DNA from: Paraburkholderia mimosarum LMG 23256 = NBRC 106338
GTDB lineage: Bacteria; Pseudomonadota; Gammaproteobacteria; Burkholderiales; Burkholderiaceae
NCBI RefSeq assembly: GCF_000739815.1
Contig: NZ_BBJJ01000007.1
Location: 124,001 to 188,000 of the forward strand
Direction of reading: 5' to 3'
Length of the DNA stretch: 64,000 nt
Shown here: piece by piece, positions 53,860 to 62,465 of the stretch
Numbering within the stretch: the stretch's first letter is position 1
Layout of the letters: each line of letters starts with the position of its first letter
Notes under the pieces: generated by a model
Database searches by the model: none
Seen by the model: the letters and a program-made list of their open reading frames with translations, nothing else
Told to the model about the DNA's origin: nothing
Program-made: the position numbers and the translations under genes

Positions 53860-55041
53860 ATGAAAAAGTTTCTTGCCGCTGCGACTCTCGCCTTCGCTTC
53901 GCTCGCTTCAACGGGCGGCGCTGCGTTCGCCGTGCCGAGCGTGCAGCAGATCGAATCCGCGATGTCCCAGGGTGACTGGCAACGCGCCGACTCGGGCCTC
54001 ACCGAAGTCCTGCAGGCGCATCCGGACAACGCTCGCGCCCACTACCTTTACGGCCAGGTGCTCGATCGCGAAGGCCGTTACGCCGACGCGCTCGCCCAGG
54101 TTGAACAGGCAAAGTCGCTTGATCCGCAAATCCGCTTCACCCAGCCGCAGCGTTTCGCGCAGGTCGAAGCGAAGATCCGTTCCGATGCCACGCGCGCCGG
54201 CGCCGTCACGACGAGCAGCACGGGCAACCCATTCGCGCAGCAGCAGGTGGCTGCACCACAGAAGCGAGGTCCTGGTATGGGCATGTGGATTGGTATTGCC
54301 ATCGTCCTGATCGGCGTTGCGCTCGTGCTGCGCTGGACGCTGCGGCGCGCGAAGTCCACCGAAGACGCCAAAGCCGGCGACGACCGCCGCGATCAGCTCA
54401 AGCGCGCCACCGAGTTGCTCAACGGCGTGCGCTCGCTCAAGCTCGATGTGAAACTCTCGACTGCGCCCGGCCACGAAGCGCTCGAGAAGGAAGTCGAAGG
54501 GCTCGAAACGCAGCTGCGCGCGCTCGTCGAAACGCTCTCGAATAGCGCGAATCCGCGGCCGCCGTATGAGATCGAGGATCTCGAACGTCAGTTCGCGAGC
54601 CTCAAGGCGCGCGCCGAAGGCCGGCCCGATCCGAATGCGCAGCCTGCCCAGCCCGCGCCCAACTACGGCAGCGAATCGAGCTATGCGCGTGAAGCCGACG
54701 CCGCGTTCGGGCGTCAGCCGCAGTACCCGCCGCAATATCCGACGCAACAGCAGCCGCAACAGCAGCCGCCGGTCATCGTCCAGCAAGGCGGCGGTGGCAT
54801 GGGCGGCATGGGCGGCCTGCTGACGGGCGTGCTCCTCGGTGAGGCGCTCAACCACGGCCGCGATCGCGTGATCGAGCGCGACGTGATCGTCGACGACGAA
54901 GGCCGCCGTGTGCATCGCGACGGCAACGGCGGCGGCGGCCTCGACTTCGGCCAGGGCTCGAACGACTGGGACGACGGCTCGGGCGGCGGTGGCGTCGATA
55001 TGGGCAGCAACGACAGCTCGGACGACTGGAACAACTCCTGA
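53860..55041 (+). CDS. TPR-containing membrane protein, likely PspA partner
   Basis: 393 aa from the ATG at 53860 (MKKFLAAATL). The signal peptide is at residues 1-25, followed by two TPR-like repeats (WQRADSGLTEVLQAHPDNARAHYLYGQVLDREGRYADAL, cited as HPDNARAHYLYGQVLDREG), then a membrane segment near residue 147-168 (MGMWIGIAIVLIGVAL). After it comes a charged coiled coil, a Gln/Pro-rich stretch (PQYPPQYPTQ) and a C-terminal tail of Gly/Asp/Asn (GGGG, DWDDGSGG). Its position 140 bp after pspA suggests a joint envelope-stress role. Confidence 0.8.
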   Translation: MKKFLAAATLAFASLASTGGAAFAVPSVQQIESAMSQGDWQRADSGLTEVLQAHPDNARAHYLYGQVLDREGRYADALAQVEQAKSLDPQIRFTQPQRFAQVEAKIRSDATRAGAVTTSSTGNPFAQQQVAAPQKRGPGMGMWIGIAIVLIGVALVLRWTLRRAKSTEDAKAGDDRRDQLKRATELLNGVRSLKLDVKLSTAPGHEALEKEVEGLETQLRALVETLSNSANPRPPYEIEDLERQFASLKARAEGRPDPNAQPAQPAPNYGSESSYAREADAAFGRQPQYPPQYPTQQQPQQQPPVIVQQGGGGMGGMGGLLTGVLLGEALNHGRDRVIERDVIVDDEGRRVHRDGNGGGGLDFGQGSNDWDDGSGGGGVDMGSNDSSDDWNNS

Positions 55042-55102
55042 GCGCCCAGACCTCCTGGCGCTTGCCGCCGAAGCAACGCTAAAGCGCAATCGGAAAACAA
55101 CG

Positions 55103-55128
55103 ACGGGCTCCCTCGCGGAGCCCGTTTT
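55103..55128 (+). terminator. Terminator after the pspA-TPR pair
   Basis: CGGGCTCC with GGAGCCCG (55104-55111, 55117-55124) forms a perfect stem with a 5-base loop, followed by TTTT. Confidence 0.85.
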
Positions 55129-55172
55129 GCATCGGTGCACGATACGACGCGTCGCACCGCTCATCACACGAA

Positions 55173-56678
55173 ATGGCGGACGCCAACATGGTCACTGAAG
55201 CGCTCGGCAACGGGGCGGCGCCGCGCATCGCCATCATCGGCAGCGGCTTTTCCGGCATCGGCATGGCGATCCGGCTGCGCCGCATGGGAATCGACTCCTT
55301 CACGATCTATGAGGCCGCGGAGAGCCTCGGCGGCACCTGGCGCGACAACGCGTATCCGGGCGCCGCGTGCGATATTCCTTCGCACCTCTACTCGTTTTCA
55401 TTCGAGCTCAATCCGGCGTGGACGCGCACCTTCGCGCCGCAGCGGGAGATTCTCGACTACCTGCGCCATTGCGCGCACAAGTATGACGTCGAGCGCTTCA
55501 TCGAATATCGCTCGCGCGTGCGTGCCGCGCGCTTTGTCGAGGCGCACGGCATCTGGCAGGTCGAAATCGAACGCGACGGCGCGCTCAGGACGATCGAAGC
55601 CGACATCGTGATCGCCGCGAACGGCCCACTCTCTCGCCCGGCACTGCCGCAAGTCCCGGGTATCGGGCGCTTCGCGGGCAAGCTCTTTCACTCGGCGCGC
55701 TGGGACCACGACTATGCATTCGAAGGCAAGCATATCGCCGTGATCGGCACGGGCGCGAGCGCGATCCAGTTCGTGCCGCAGATCCAGCCGCGTGTGGCGC
55801 AGCTCGCGGTGTTCCAGCGCACGGCGCCGTGGATCATGCCGCGGCGCGACCAGGCGATTGGCGAGCGCTGGCGCTGGATTTATCGCCACGTCCCGCTCGC
55901 GCATCGCGTGGCGCGCGCCGCGATTTACTGGCAGCACGAATCGCGCGCGCTCGGCTTCTCGGTCGAGCCGCGCCTGCTCAAGACGCCCACCCGGTTCGCG
56001 CTCAGCTATCTCGCGCACAAAGTCAAGGACCCCGAACTGCGCGCGCGCCTCACGCCCGACTATCTGTTCGGCTGCAAGCGCGTGCTGCTATCGAGCGACT
56101 ACTACCCGGCCCTCGCGCAACCCAACGTCGAACTGGTGACGAGCCCCATTCGCGAAGTCGTCGCCGATGGCATCGTCACCGCCGACGGCACGCATCGCCC
56201 CTTTGACGCGATCGTGTGCGGCACCGGCTTCCAGGTCAACGATGTCGACGCGCCGTTCCAGGTGACGGGCATCGGCGGCCAGGACCTCGGCACGATGTGG
56301 CGACGCGACGGACCCGAGGCCTATCTCGGCACGAGCGTCGCGGGCTTTCCGAATCTCTTCTTCGTGATCGGGCCGAACACCGCCCTCGGGCACAACTCGA
56401 TGATCTACATGATCGAGTCGCACATCGCCTATATCGCGGGCTGCATCCGCACGCTGCAACGCTCGGGGGCACGCACGATGGACGTGCGCGCCGAGGCGCA
56501 GCGCGCCTGGAATGCGCGGCTGCAGACGCGCTTCGCGCGCACCGTGTGGCAATCGGGGTGCCACAGCTACTACCTCACGCGGGCCGGCAAGAACACCGCG
56601 CTGTGGCCCGGCTTCACGTTCATGTTCCGCCGCAGAACGCGCCGCGTGCGCACCGGCGACTACACGTTCGGGCGCTAG
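55173..56678 (+). CDS. Flavin-containing monooxygenase (Baeyer-Villiger type)
   Basis: 501 aa NADPH-dependent FAD enzyme. The first dinucleotide fold is IAIIGSGFSGIGMAIRL near residue 20. The Baeyer-Villiger fingerprint FxGxxxHxxxWD is intact as FAGKLFHSARWDHD near residue 166. The second nucleotide fold is IAVIGTGASAIQ. Such enzymes insert oxygen next to a ketone or oxidise N/S atoms; the substrate is unknown. It stands alone after the TPR terminator; a short MADANMV leader makes the start slightly uncertain. Confidence 0.92.
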   Translation: MADANMVTEALGNGAAPRIAIIGSGFSGIGMAIRLRRMGIDSFTIYEAAESLGGTWRDNAYPGAACDIPSHLYSFSFELNPAWTRTFAPQREILDYLRHCAHKYDVERFIEYRSRVRAARFVEAHGIWQVEIERDGALRTIEADIVIAANGPLSRPALPQVPGIGRFAGKLFHSARWDHDYAFEGKHIAVIGTGASAIQFVPQIQPRVAQLAVFQRTAPWIMPRRDQAIGERWRWIYRHVPLAHRVARAAIYWQHESRALGFSVEPRLLKTPTRFALSYLAHKVKDPELRARLTPDYLFGCKRVLLSSDYYPALAQPNVELVTSPIREVVADGIVTADGTHRPFDAIVCGTGFQVNDVDAPFQVTGIGGQDLGTMWRRDGPEAYLGTSVAGFPNLFFVIGPNTALGHNSMIYMIESHIAYIAGCIRTLQRSGARTMDVRAEAQRAWNARLQTRFARTVWQSGCHSYYLTRAGKNTALWPGFTFMFRRRTRRVRTGDYTFGR

Positions 56679-56700
56679 CCGCGAGTGCGCCTCGCCGCGC

Positions 56701-57471
56701 TCACGCGGGTTGCGGCCGCCCCGCGTAGACGCGCGTCTCGTAGGCGAAGTTCACGCTGCCGTCCTTCTGTGTCGCCTCGAACAGCGCGCGCAGCGCCGCG
56801 AGCATCGGTTCGTGTCGCTCGTCGCCCGCGCGCGGCGCGTACGACGACGACATCAGCCGGCCGCGCAGGCCGTCGAAATCGAGCAGTTGCGCGTTGGGGA
56901 ACACCGTCTGGTGCTCGAAGCCCTCACCGAACCAGTCGGCCATGGCGGCCGAGTCGGGATACGTCTCGGCCACGCGCGCATAGTCGGGGCAAAAGCGCTG
57001 CAGGAGCGCCTCGTAGCCCTCCAGAAACGGCGAGCCATGGAGCAGACGGCTGTTCCAGAACAGCACGATCTTGCCGCGCGGTTTCAGGATGCGGGCGAAT
57101 TCACGCTTCGTCTCGGTCTTGCGGAACCAGTGGAACGCCTGTGCGGCGCTCGCGAGGTCTACGCTCGCGGCGTCGAGCGTCGTCGCCTCCGCCGTGCCCG
57201 CCACGCTGCGATAGCCCTTGTAGCCGCCCAGCAGTTCGTCCGCCGCGGCGCGCATGGCCGCATTCGGCTCGACGGCGGTCACCGGGTGGCCCGCATCGAG
57301 AAAGAGTTTCGTGGAGAGACCCGTGCCGGCGCCGATGTCGGCCACGGGCGCGCCCGGCGCGATACCGCATTCCACGTGCACGAAGGTCGCCACTTCGCGC
57401 GGATAAGTCGGCCGGTATTTCACGTAATCTGCGACCCGGTCGGTAAAACGCCGGGTGGAATCGTCGATCAT
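56701..57471 (-). CDS. Class I SAM-dependent methyltransferase
   Basis: 256 aa. Motif I is PVADIGAGTGLSTKLF near residue 43, with an acidic loop at VTAVEPNAAM and motif IV-like DLASAAQAFHWF (typical of UbiE/Tam-like methyltransferases). It starts MIDDSTRRFTDRVADYV. It likely methylates a small metabolite, which I cannot name. A 51-residue gene lies 18 bp upstream on the same strand and is probably cotranscribed. Confidence 0.88.
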   Translation of the reverse strand: MIDDSTRRFTDRVADYVKYRPTYPREVATFVHVECGIAPGAPVADIGAGTGLSTKLFLDAGHPVTAVEPNAAMRAAADELLGGYKGYRSVAGTAEATTLDAASVDLASAAQAFHWFRKTETKREFARILKPRGKIVLFWNSRLLHGSPFLEGYEALLQRFCPDYARVAETYPDSAAMADWFGEGFEHQTVFPNAQLLDFDGLRGRLMSSSYAPRAGDERHEPMLAALRALFEATQKDGSVNFAYETRVYAGRPQPA

Positions 57472-57489
57472 CGTCTGCCCTTTCGTCGT

Positions 57490-57645
57490 TCAACCGCCGC
57501 CGCCGAGGAGCTTCAAAAGCTCCCAGAGGAAGCGCAACACCGTCACGATCAGTTCCCAGAGCTGGACCAGTTGCTGCCAGAGTGCGACCGGCGCACTCCC
57601 GCCGCTGATTGCCTGAACTGCTCCCTCGAACATTGCCTCGATCAT
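57490..57645 (-). CDS. 51-residue hydrophobic/amphipathic protein
   Basis: Short gene on the minus strand: [18 protein letters not shown], then [33 protein letters not shown]. The second half is an amphipathic to hydrophobic Leu/Trp helix (about residues 19-47) with four Trp or Phe, ending in four Gly. It could sit at a membrane. It ends 18 bp before the methyltransferase ATG. The ribosome-binding site is weak (AAGCAAG). I recognise no family. Coding potential is judged from the non-random amino-acid pattern only. Confidence 0.55.
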   Translation of the reverse strand: MIEAMFEGAVQAISGGSAPVALWQQLVQLWELIVTVLRFLWELLKLLGGGG

Positions 57646-57749
57646 CTTGCTTGCGTCGTCGCGCCCTTGCGCCCTTCGTTGCCGGCTCGCGCCGGTCCGC
57701 GCTGGAGGCGCCCGAGTTCCCGATCATAGCCCCCGCGCCTGCCTCGCGC

Positions 57750-57776
57750 TCAAGTCCCCGTGTTACACGCCGTTAA
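57750..57776 (+). promoter_or_regulatory. FliA (sigma-28) type promoter for the cytoplasmic chemoreceptor
   Basis: TCAAG (57750-57754), exactly 14 bases, then GCCGTTAA (57769-57776). It has the same -10 box as the promoter before the other chemoreceptor in this window. It lies about 160 bp before the ATG at 57938. Confidence 0.65.
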
Positions 57777-57937
57777 CGAGTTCAGATAGCCCGGCGATCG
57801 GACCTGCTGACGACCGGGCACGCAGCTTCCCCGCAGTCGTCCGCAGTGGCCCGCATTGCCATCGCGCATCGGGGAGCGATGCATGGGATGGCACGAGGCG
57901 CCAGGACGCGCGGTGCCGCCGACAATGGAGACACCCG

Positions 57938-59359
57938 ATGACACGTTTGCGTTTGCTGGGCCTGCGCGGTCGCCGCCGCGCCGGAAAATCCGCCGGGATC
58001 GTCGGCGACATTGCCGCACAGGCTGGCAGGCTCGGCATCGAGATCTGCGACGTCGCGGGCCATGTCGACGAAGTCGCCGCGCGCGTGCAGCGTCAGACCG
58101 AGGTCTGCCACGCCCTGCGCGAATCGGCGGCGCACACCCTCGCCGGCAATCACCAGATCGCCACGGCGGCACGCGCCATGCGCGAGCTGAGCGCCGGCAC
58201 CGCCGCCACCGTGCAGCAGTCGCAGCAGACCATCGAGGAATCGCTCGCCGACATTCATGGTCTCGTGGAAGGCGTCACCGTCATCGAGACGCAGATCCGG
58301 GCGCTCAAGAGCGCGCTCGCGCATGTGTCGAAGGTTTCGGAGGAGATCTCGCTGATCGCGCGCCAAACCCAGCTCCTCGCGCTCAACGCCGCCATCGAAG
58401 CGGCGCGTGCGGGCGACTCGGGCAAGAGCTTCGCCGTGGTCGCGGCCGAGGTGAAGAACCTTTCGGCCAAAACCGCTCAGGCGACCGGCCAGATCGAGCA
58501 GACGCTCGGGCAGCTCACGCAGCAGACGGAACAGCTCATCGCCGAAGGCACCGCGAACACCGAACGCGCGCATCGCGTGCGCGAAGGCACGCACACGATC
58601 GGCGAGGCCGTGCACAGCACCGGGGACGCGATCCTGCAGCTCGACGAGCACGCTGGCCACATCGCCCAGCTCACGGGCGAGATCGAAACGAAGTGCGACG
58701 GGCTGGAAAGCCAGGTGAGCGAGATGGTCGCGGGCGTCGAGGATTCGGGCCGCAATTTCGTCCAGGCGAAGGATCAGCTCGGCAAGCTGCTCGAAGTGTC
58801 GGAAACGCTCATCGAGCTATCCGCCGCCACCGGCGTCGAGACCGACGACACGCGCTTCATCGAGACCGTGCAGCACGCGGCCGCCCAGGTCGGCAAGCTG
58901 TTCGAGGGCGCGCTCGCGCGCGGCGAAATCGGCGAGACGGCGCTGTTCGACGACGCCTATGCGCCGGTGCCGAACACGAACCCCCAGCAGCACCTCACGC
59001 GCTTCACGGCCTTCACCGACCGCGTGCTGCCCGCGATCCTCGAGCCGCTGCTGACGTTCGACGAACGCGTCGCGTTCTGCGTGGCGATCGATCCGCGCGG
59101 CTACATTCCGACGCACAACCGAAAGTTCTCGCACCCGCAAGGCGCCGATCCGGTGTGGAACGCAGCGAACTGCCGCAATCACCGCATCTTCAGCGACCGC
59201 GCCGGCCGCGCCGCGGGCTCGCACACCAAGCCTTTCCTGCTGCAAACCTACCGCCGCGACATGGGCGGCGGCACGTTCGTCATGATGAAGGACGCGTCCG
59301 CGCCGATCTTCGTGAACGGGCGGCACTGGGGTGGGCTGCGCATGGGGTATCGGCTGTAA
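57938..59359 (+). CDS. Cytoplasmic methyl-accepting chemotaxis protein with C-terminal sensor domain
   Basis: 473 aa from the ATG at 57938 (GGAG upstream). There is no membrane segment. The signalling hairpin comes first, with its tip [25 protein letters not shown] at about residues 135-160. A coiled coil follows, then a ~180-residue C-terminal domain with [31 protein letters not shown] and [17 protein letters not shown], which looks like a PAS- or Cache-type ligand domain. The conserved Cys and several His in it could bind a metal, haem or redox ligand. It has no C-terminal CheR-tether pentapeptide. Confidence 0.9.
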   Translation: MTRLRLLGLRGRRRAGKSAGIVGDIAAQAGRLGIEICDVAGHVDEVAARVQRQTEVCHALRESAAHTLAGNHQIATAARAMRELSAGTAATVQQSQQTIEESLADIHGLVEGVTVIETQIRALKSALAHVSKVSEEISLIARQTQLLALNAAIEAARAGDSGKSFAVVAAEVKNLSAKTAQATGQIEQTLGQLTQQTEQLIAEGTANTERAHRVREGTHTIGEAVHSTGDAILQLDEHAGHIAQLTGEIETKCDGLESQVSEMVAGVEDSGRNFVQAKDQLGKLLEVSETLIELSAATGVETDDTRFIETVQHAAAQVGKLFEGALARGEIGETALFDDAYAPVPNTNPQQHLTRFTAFTDRVLPAILEPLLTFDERVAFCVAIDPRGYIPTHNRKFSHPQGADPVWNAANCRNHRIFSDRAGRAAGSHTKPFLLQTYRRDMGGGTFVMMKDASAPIFVNGRHWGGLRMGYRL

Positions 59360-59386
59360 GCCTCCAGCGCTCGACGCTCCAAAGCA

Positions 59387-59417
59387 AACGGCGCGCGGAC
59401 ATTGCCCGCGCGCCGTT
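59387..59417. terminator. Bidirectional terminator between chemoreceptor and potI
   Basis: A perfect 12-bp stem, AACGGCGCGCGG with CCGCGCGCCGTT (59387-59398, 59406-59417), has a 7-base loop. It lies between two convergent genes. The flanking T runs are short in both directions. Confidence 0.75.
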
Positions 59418-59446
59418 CTGTCATGCGCCGCGAGGCGTCACGACGA

Positions 59447-60265
59447 TCACACCGCCATCGCCATGCGCTTGCGCTCCGCGCGCTGCATGAAGTGGTTGCC
59501 GGCGATCACGCCGACGGTCACGACCGCGATGAACAGCGTGGCGAGCGCGTTCATCTCCGGGTTCAGGCCGAGGCGCACGCGCGAGAACACGACGAGCGGC
59601 AGCGTGGTCGAGCCCGGGCCCGAAAGGAACGCGGAGAGCACGAGATCGTCGATCGAGAGCGTGAACGAGAGAAGCCAGCCCGCGGCGAGCGCCTGCGAGA
59701 TGAGCGGCAGCGTGATCTGGAAGAACACCTTGAACGGCGTCGCGCCGAGGTCCAGCGCGGCCTCTTCGAGCGACGGGTTCAATTCGCGCACACGCGACTG
59801 CACGATGATGGCGACATACGAAATGCACAGCATCACGTGGCCGATCCAGATCGTGAAGACGCCCCGCCCCGCGGGCCAGCCGATCAGCTTGCCCATTTCC
59901 ACGAAGAGCAGCAGCAGCGAAATGCCCTGGATCACTTCGGGAATCACGAGCGGCGCACTGATCATGCCCGAGAAGAGCGTGAAGCCGCGAAAGCGCCCCA
60001 TGCGCGCGAGCACGAAACCCGCCCACGTGCCGATGACCACCGAGGCGAAGGCCGTCAGCAGCGCGATGCGCAGCGAGAGCCACGCGGCGGTGATGAGTTC
60101 GTCGTCCGTGAGGAGCGCCTGATACCAGCGCGTGGAAAAACGCGTCCACACCGTCACGAGCTGAGACTCGTTGAACGAGTAGACGATCAGGCTCAGGATC
60201 GGGATATACAGGAACGCGAAGCCGAGGCCGAGCGCAATGAACTGCAGTACGCGATTGGGTTTCAT
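59447..60265 (-). CDS. potI: Putrescine ABC transporter permease PotI
   Basis: 272 aa from the ATG at 60265 (MKPNRVLQFI), which overlaps the potH stop (ATGA). It is an inner-membrane permease with six segments; the BPD_transp_1 EAA loop is LEEAALDLGATPFKVFFQI. The start is chosen on the overlap and family length; the open frame continues upstream inside potH as a shadow. It is the last gene of potFGHI. Confidence 0.93.
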   Translation of the reverse strand: MKPNRVLQFIALGLGFAFLYIPILSLIVYSFNESQLVTVWTRFSTRWYQALLTDDELITAAWLSLRIALLTAFASVVIGTWAGFVLARMGRFRGFTLFSGMISAPLVIPEVIQGISLLLLFVEMGKLIGWPAGRGVFTIWIGHVMLCISYVAIIVQSRVRELNPSLEEAALDLGATPFKVFFQITLPLISQALAAGWLLSFTLSIDDLVLSAFLSGPGSTTLPLVVFSRVRLGLNPEMNALATLFIAVVTVGVIAGNHFMQRAERKRMAMAV

Positions 60266-61194
60266 TTGCCGCGGCCCTCCAGTTCCTTTGCCTGGTAGTG
60301 CTGGAACAGCGCCATCGGCACGAGCAGCAGGACGACCATCGCGCAGGTCACGGCGGAGGCCATCGGCCAGTCGGCATTGTCGAAGAACTCGTTCCACATG
60401 ACGCGGCCGATCATCAGCGTATTCGCGCCGCCCAGCAGTTCAGGAATCACGTACTCGCCCACCGCCGGAATGAACACCAGGAGGCAGCCCGCGATGATGC
60501 CGTTCTTCGAGAGCGGCAGCGTGATTTCCACGAACGCGCGCCACGGTTTCGCGCCGAGATCGTAGGCGGCTTCGAGCAGCGTGAGGTCCATCTTGACGAG
60601 GTGCGCGTAGAGCGGCATCACGAGAAATGGCAGGTACGAATACACCATGCCGATATAGACGGCCGTGTTCGTGTGATACAGCTCGAGCGGCGAATGAATG
60701 ATGCCGGTCGAGATCAGGAAATTGTTCAGCAGTCCGTTGTTCTTCAGGATGCCGATCCACGCGTACACACGAATCAGGAACGACGTCCAGAACGGCAGCA
60801 TGACGGCCATCATGAGGACGTTGCGCGTAGCGGGATTCGAGCGTGCGATGTAATACGCCATCGGATAGCCGATCAGCAGACACAGCAGCGTCGAGATCGC
60901 CGCCACGACCACCGAATTCACGTAAGTCGCGAAGTACAGCGTGTCCTGGAGCAGGAACGCGTAGTGCGAGAAGTCGAGCGCGATGTGCCACACGCCCTCC
61001 GCGTACGACGTCAGCTCCGTATACGGCGGAATGCCGAGCTGCTGATCGGAGAAGCTGATCTTCACCACCAGGATGAACGGCACGAGGAAGAACAGCAGCA
61101 GCCAGAAGAAAGGGCCCGCCACCACGGCCGTGCGGCCCGTCAGATTGAAACGCTTGACGGGCCAGTAGACGATGTTCCTGAGCACGCCAGTCAT
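60262..61194 (-). CDS. potH: Putrescine ABC transporter permease PotH
   Basis: 310 aa from the ATG at 61194, which overlaps the potG stop (ATGA). The first membrane segment is at FFWLLLFFLVPFILVVKIS (residues ~29-47). The EAA loop is LLEAAYDLGAKPWRAFVEI. It pairs with PotI to form the channel for putrescine import. Confidence 0.94.
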   Translation of the reverse strand: MTGVLRNIVYWPVKRFNLTGRTAVVAGPFFWLLLFFLVPFILVVKISFSDQQLGIPPYTELTSYAEGVWHIALDFSHYAFLLQDTLYFATYVNSVVVAAISTLLCLLIGYPMAYYIARSNPATRNVLMMAVMLPFWTSFLIRVYAWIGILKNNGLLNNFLISTGIIHSPLELYHTNTAVYIGMVYSYLPFLVMPLYAHLVKMDLTLLEAAYDLGAKPWRAFVEITLPLSKNGIIAGCLLVFIPAVGEYVIPELLGGANTLMIGRVMWNEFFDNADWPMASAVTCAMVVLLLVPMALFQHYQAKELEGRGK

Positions 61195-62351
61195 GATGTC
61201 AGCACCACACCGGCCGAAGCGCTCCAGCGCACATAGACTTCGTCTTCCCACGTCGGCGAGTCGATCTCGGAGAGCGCGAGGCTCGACATGTTCGCGATCA
61301 CGGTCTTGCCCGAATCGAGCTTCACGTGATAGAGCGAGTAGCCGCCCATGTACGCGATGTTCTTCACGACGCCCTTGCCCCAGTTGAACACGCCTTCGGG
61401 CGGCTTGCGGGTGAGCGCGATGCGCTCGGGCCGCACCGAGATCGTCACGGGCATGCCGAGCGGGCCCGTGATGCCGTGGTTCACGTAAAGGCGCACCGGC
61501 AGGTCCGCGCACTCGACGAACACGTGATCGGGCTCGTCTTCGACCACGTTGCCGTCGAAGAGATTGGTCGAGCCGATGAACTCCGCGGAGAAGCGGCTGT
61601 TCGGGAACTCGTAGACCTGGTTCGGCGTACCGAGCTGGACGATCTCGCCTTCGCTCATCACGGCGAGGCGTCCGGCCATCGTCATCGCCTCTTCCTGATC
61701 GTGCGTGACCATGATGCAGGTGACGCCGACCTTGTCGAGAATATTGACGAGTTCGATCTGCGTGCGCTGCCGAATCTGCTTGTCGAGCGCCGACATCGGC
61801 TCGTCGAGCAGGAGCAGCTTGGGGCGCTTGACGAGCGAACGCGCGAGCGCCACGCGCTGCTGCTGACCACCCGAAAGCTGATGCGGCTTGCGCTTCGCGA
61901 AGCGTGTCATCTGCACGAGTTCGAGGACTGCGGCCACGCGGTCTTTCAGCTCGCCTTTTTTCACGCCTTCCTGGCGCAACCCGAAACCGACGTTCGCCTC
62001 CACCGTCATGTGCGGAAAGAGCGCGTACGACTGGAACATCATGTTGACCGGGCGGCGGTACGGCGGCATCGAGGCGAGATCCTCGCCGTCGATCAGGATC
62101 TTGCCCGACGTGACGGTTTCGAGACCCGCTAGCATGCGCAGCAAGGTGGACTTGCCGCAGCCCGAACTGCCGAGCAGCGCGAACAGCTCGCCCTTTTTCA
62201 CCGACAGATTGACGCCCTTGACGGCCGTCGTCTCGCCGAACTTCTTGACGACATCGACGATCTGCACGAAGTTGTCCGCGGCCGGATTTGCCGCGGCGAA
62301 GCCCGAAGGCAGCGCACCGGCGGCTGCCGGCGCGCTCGACTGGTCACTCAT
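61191..62351 (-). CDS. potG: Putrescine ABC transporter ATP-binding protein PotG
   Basis: 386 aa. Walker A GSSGCGKST is near residue 57, signature LSGGQQQRVALARSL near 162, Walker B LLLLDEPMSALD near 182. The C-terminal TOBE domain (about 300-386) has MPVTISVRPERIAL. It forms the dimeric motor of the putrescine importer. A hairpin precedes it in the potF-potG gap (114 bp). Confidence 0.95.
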   Translation of the reverse strand: MSDQSSAPAAAGALPSGFAAANPAADNFVQIVDVVKKFGETTAVKGVNLSVKKGELFALLGSSGCGKSTLLRMLAGLETVTSGKILIDGEDLASMPPYRRPVNMMFQSYALFPHMTVEANVGFGLRQEGVKKGELKDRVAAVLELVQMTRFAKRKPHQLSGGQQQRVALARSLVKRPKLLLLDEPMSALDKQIRQRTQIELVNILDKVGVTCIMVTHDQEEAMTMAGRLAVMSEGEIVQLGTPNQVYEFPNSRFSAEFIGSTNLFDGNVVEDEPDHVFVECADLPVRLYVNHGITGPLGMPVTISVRPERIALTRKPPEGVFNWGKGVVKNIAYMGGYSLYHVKLDSGKTVIANMSSLALSEIDSPTWEDEVYVRWSASAGVVLTS

Positions 62352-62406
62352 GATTCTCTCTGCCCTGCCTGTTTCTGCGCATATGCTGGACGGCGTTGAC
62401 GAACAA

Positions 62407-62431
62407 AGCCCCCGGCAGCTTGCCGAGGGCT
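62407..62431 (-). terminator. Intercistronic hairpin between potF and potG
   Basis: 11-position stem with one mismatch (62407-62417 with 62421-62431) and a 3-base loop, followed on the minus strand by TTTGTTC. It probably gives partial termination or stabilises the potF message. Confidence 0.65.
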
Positions 62432-62465
62432 CGGGGTAAAACGGGAATTACCGCACACTGCCGTG

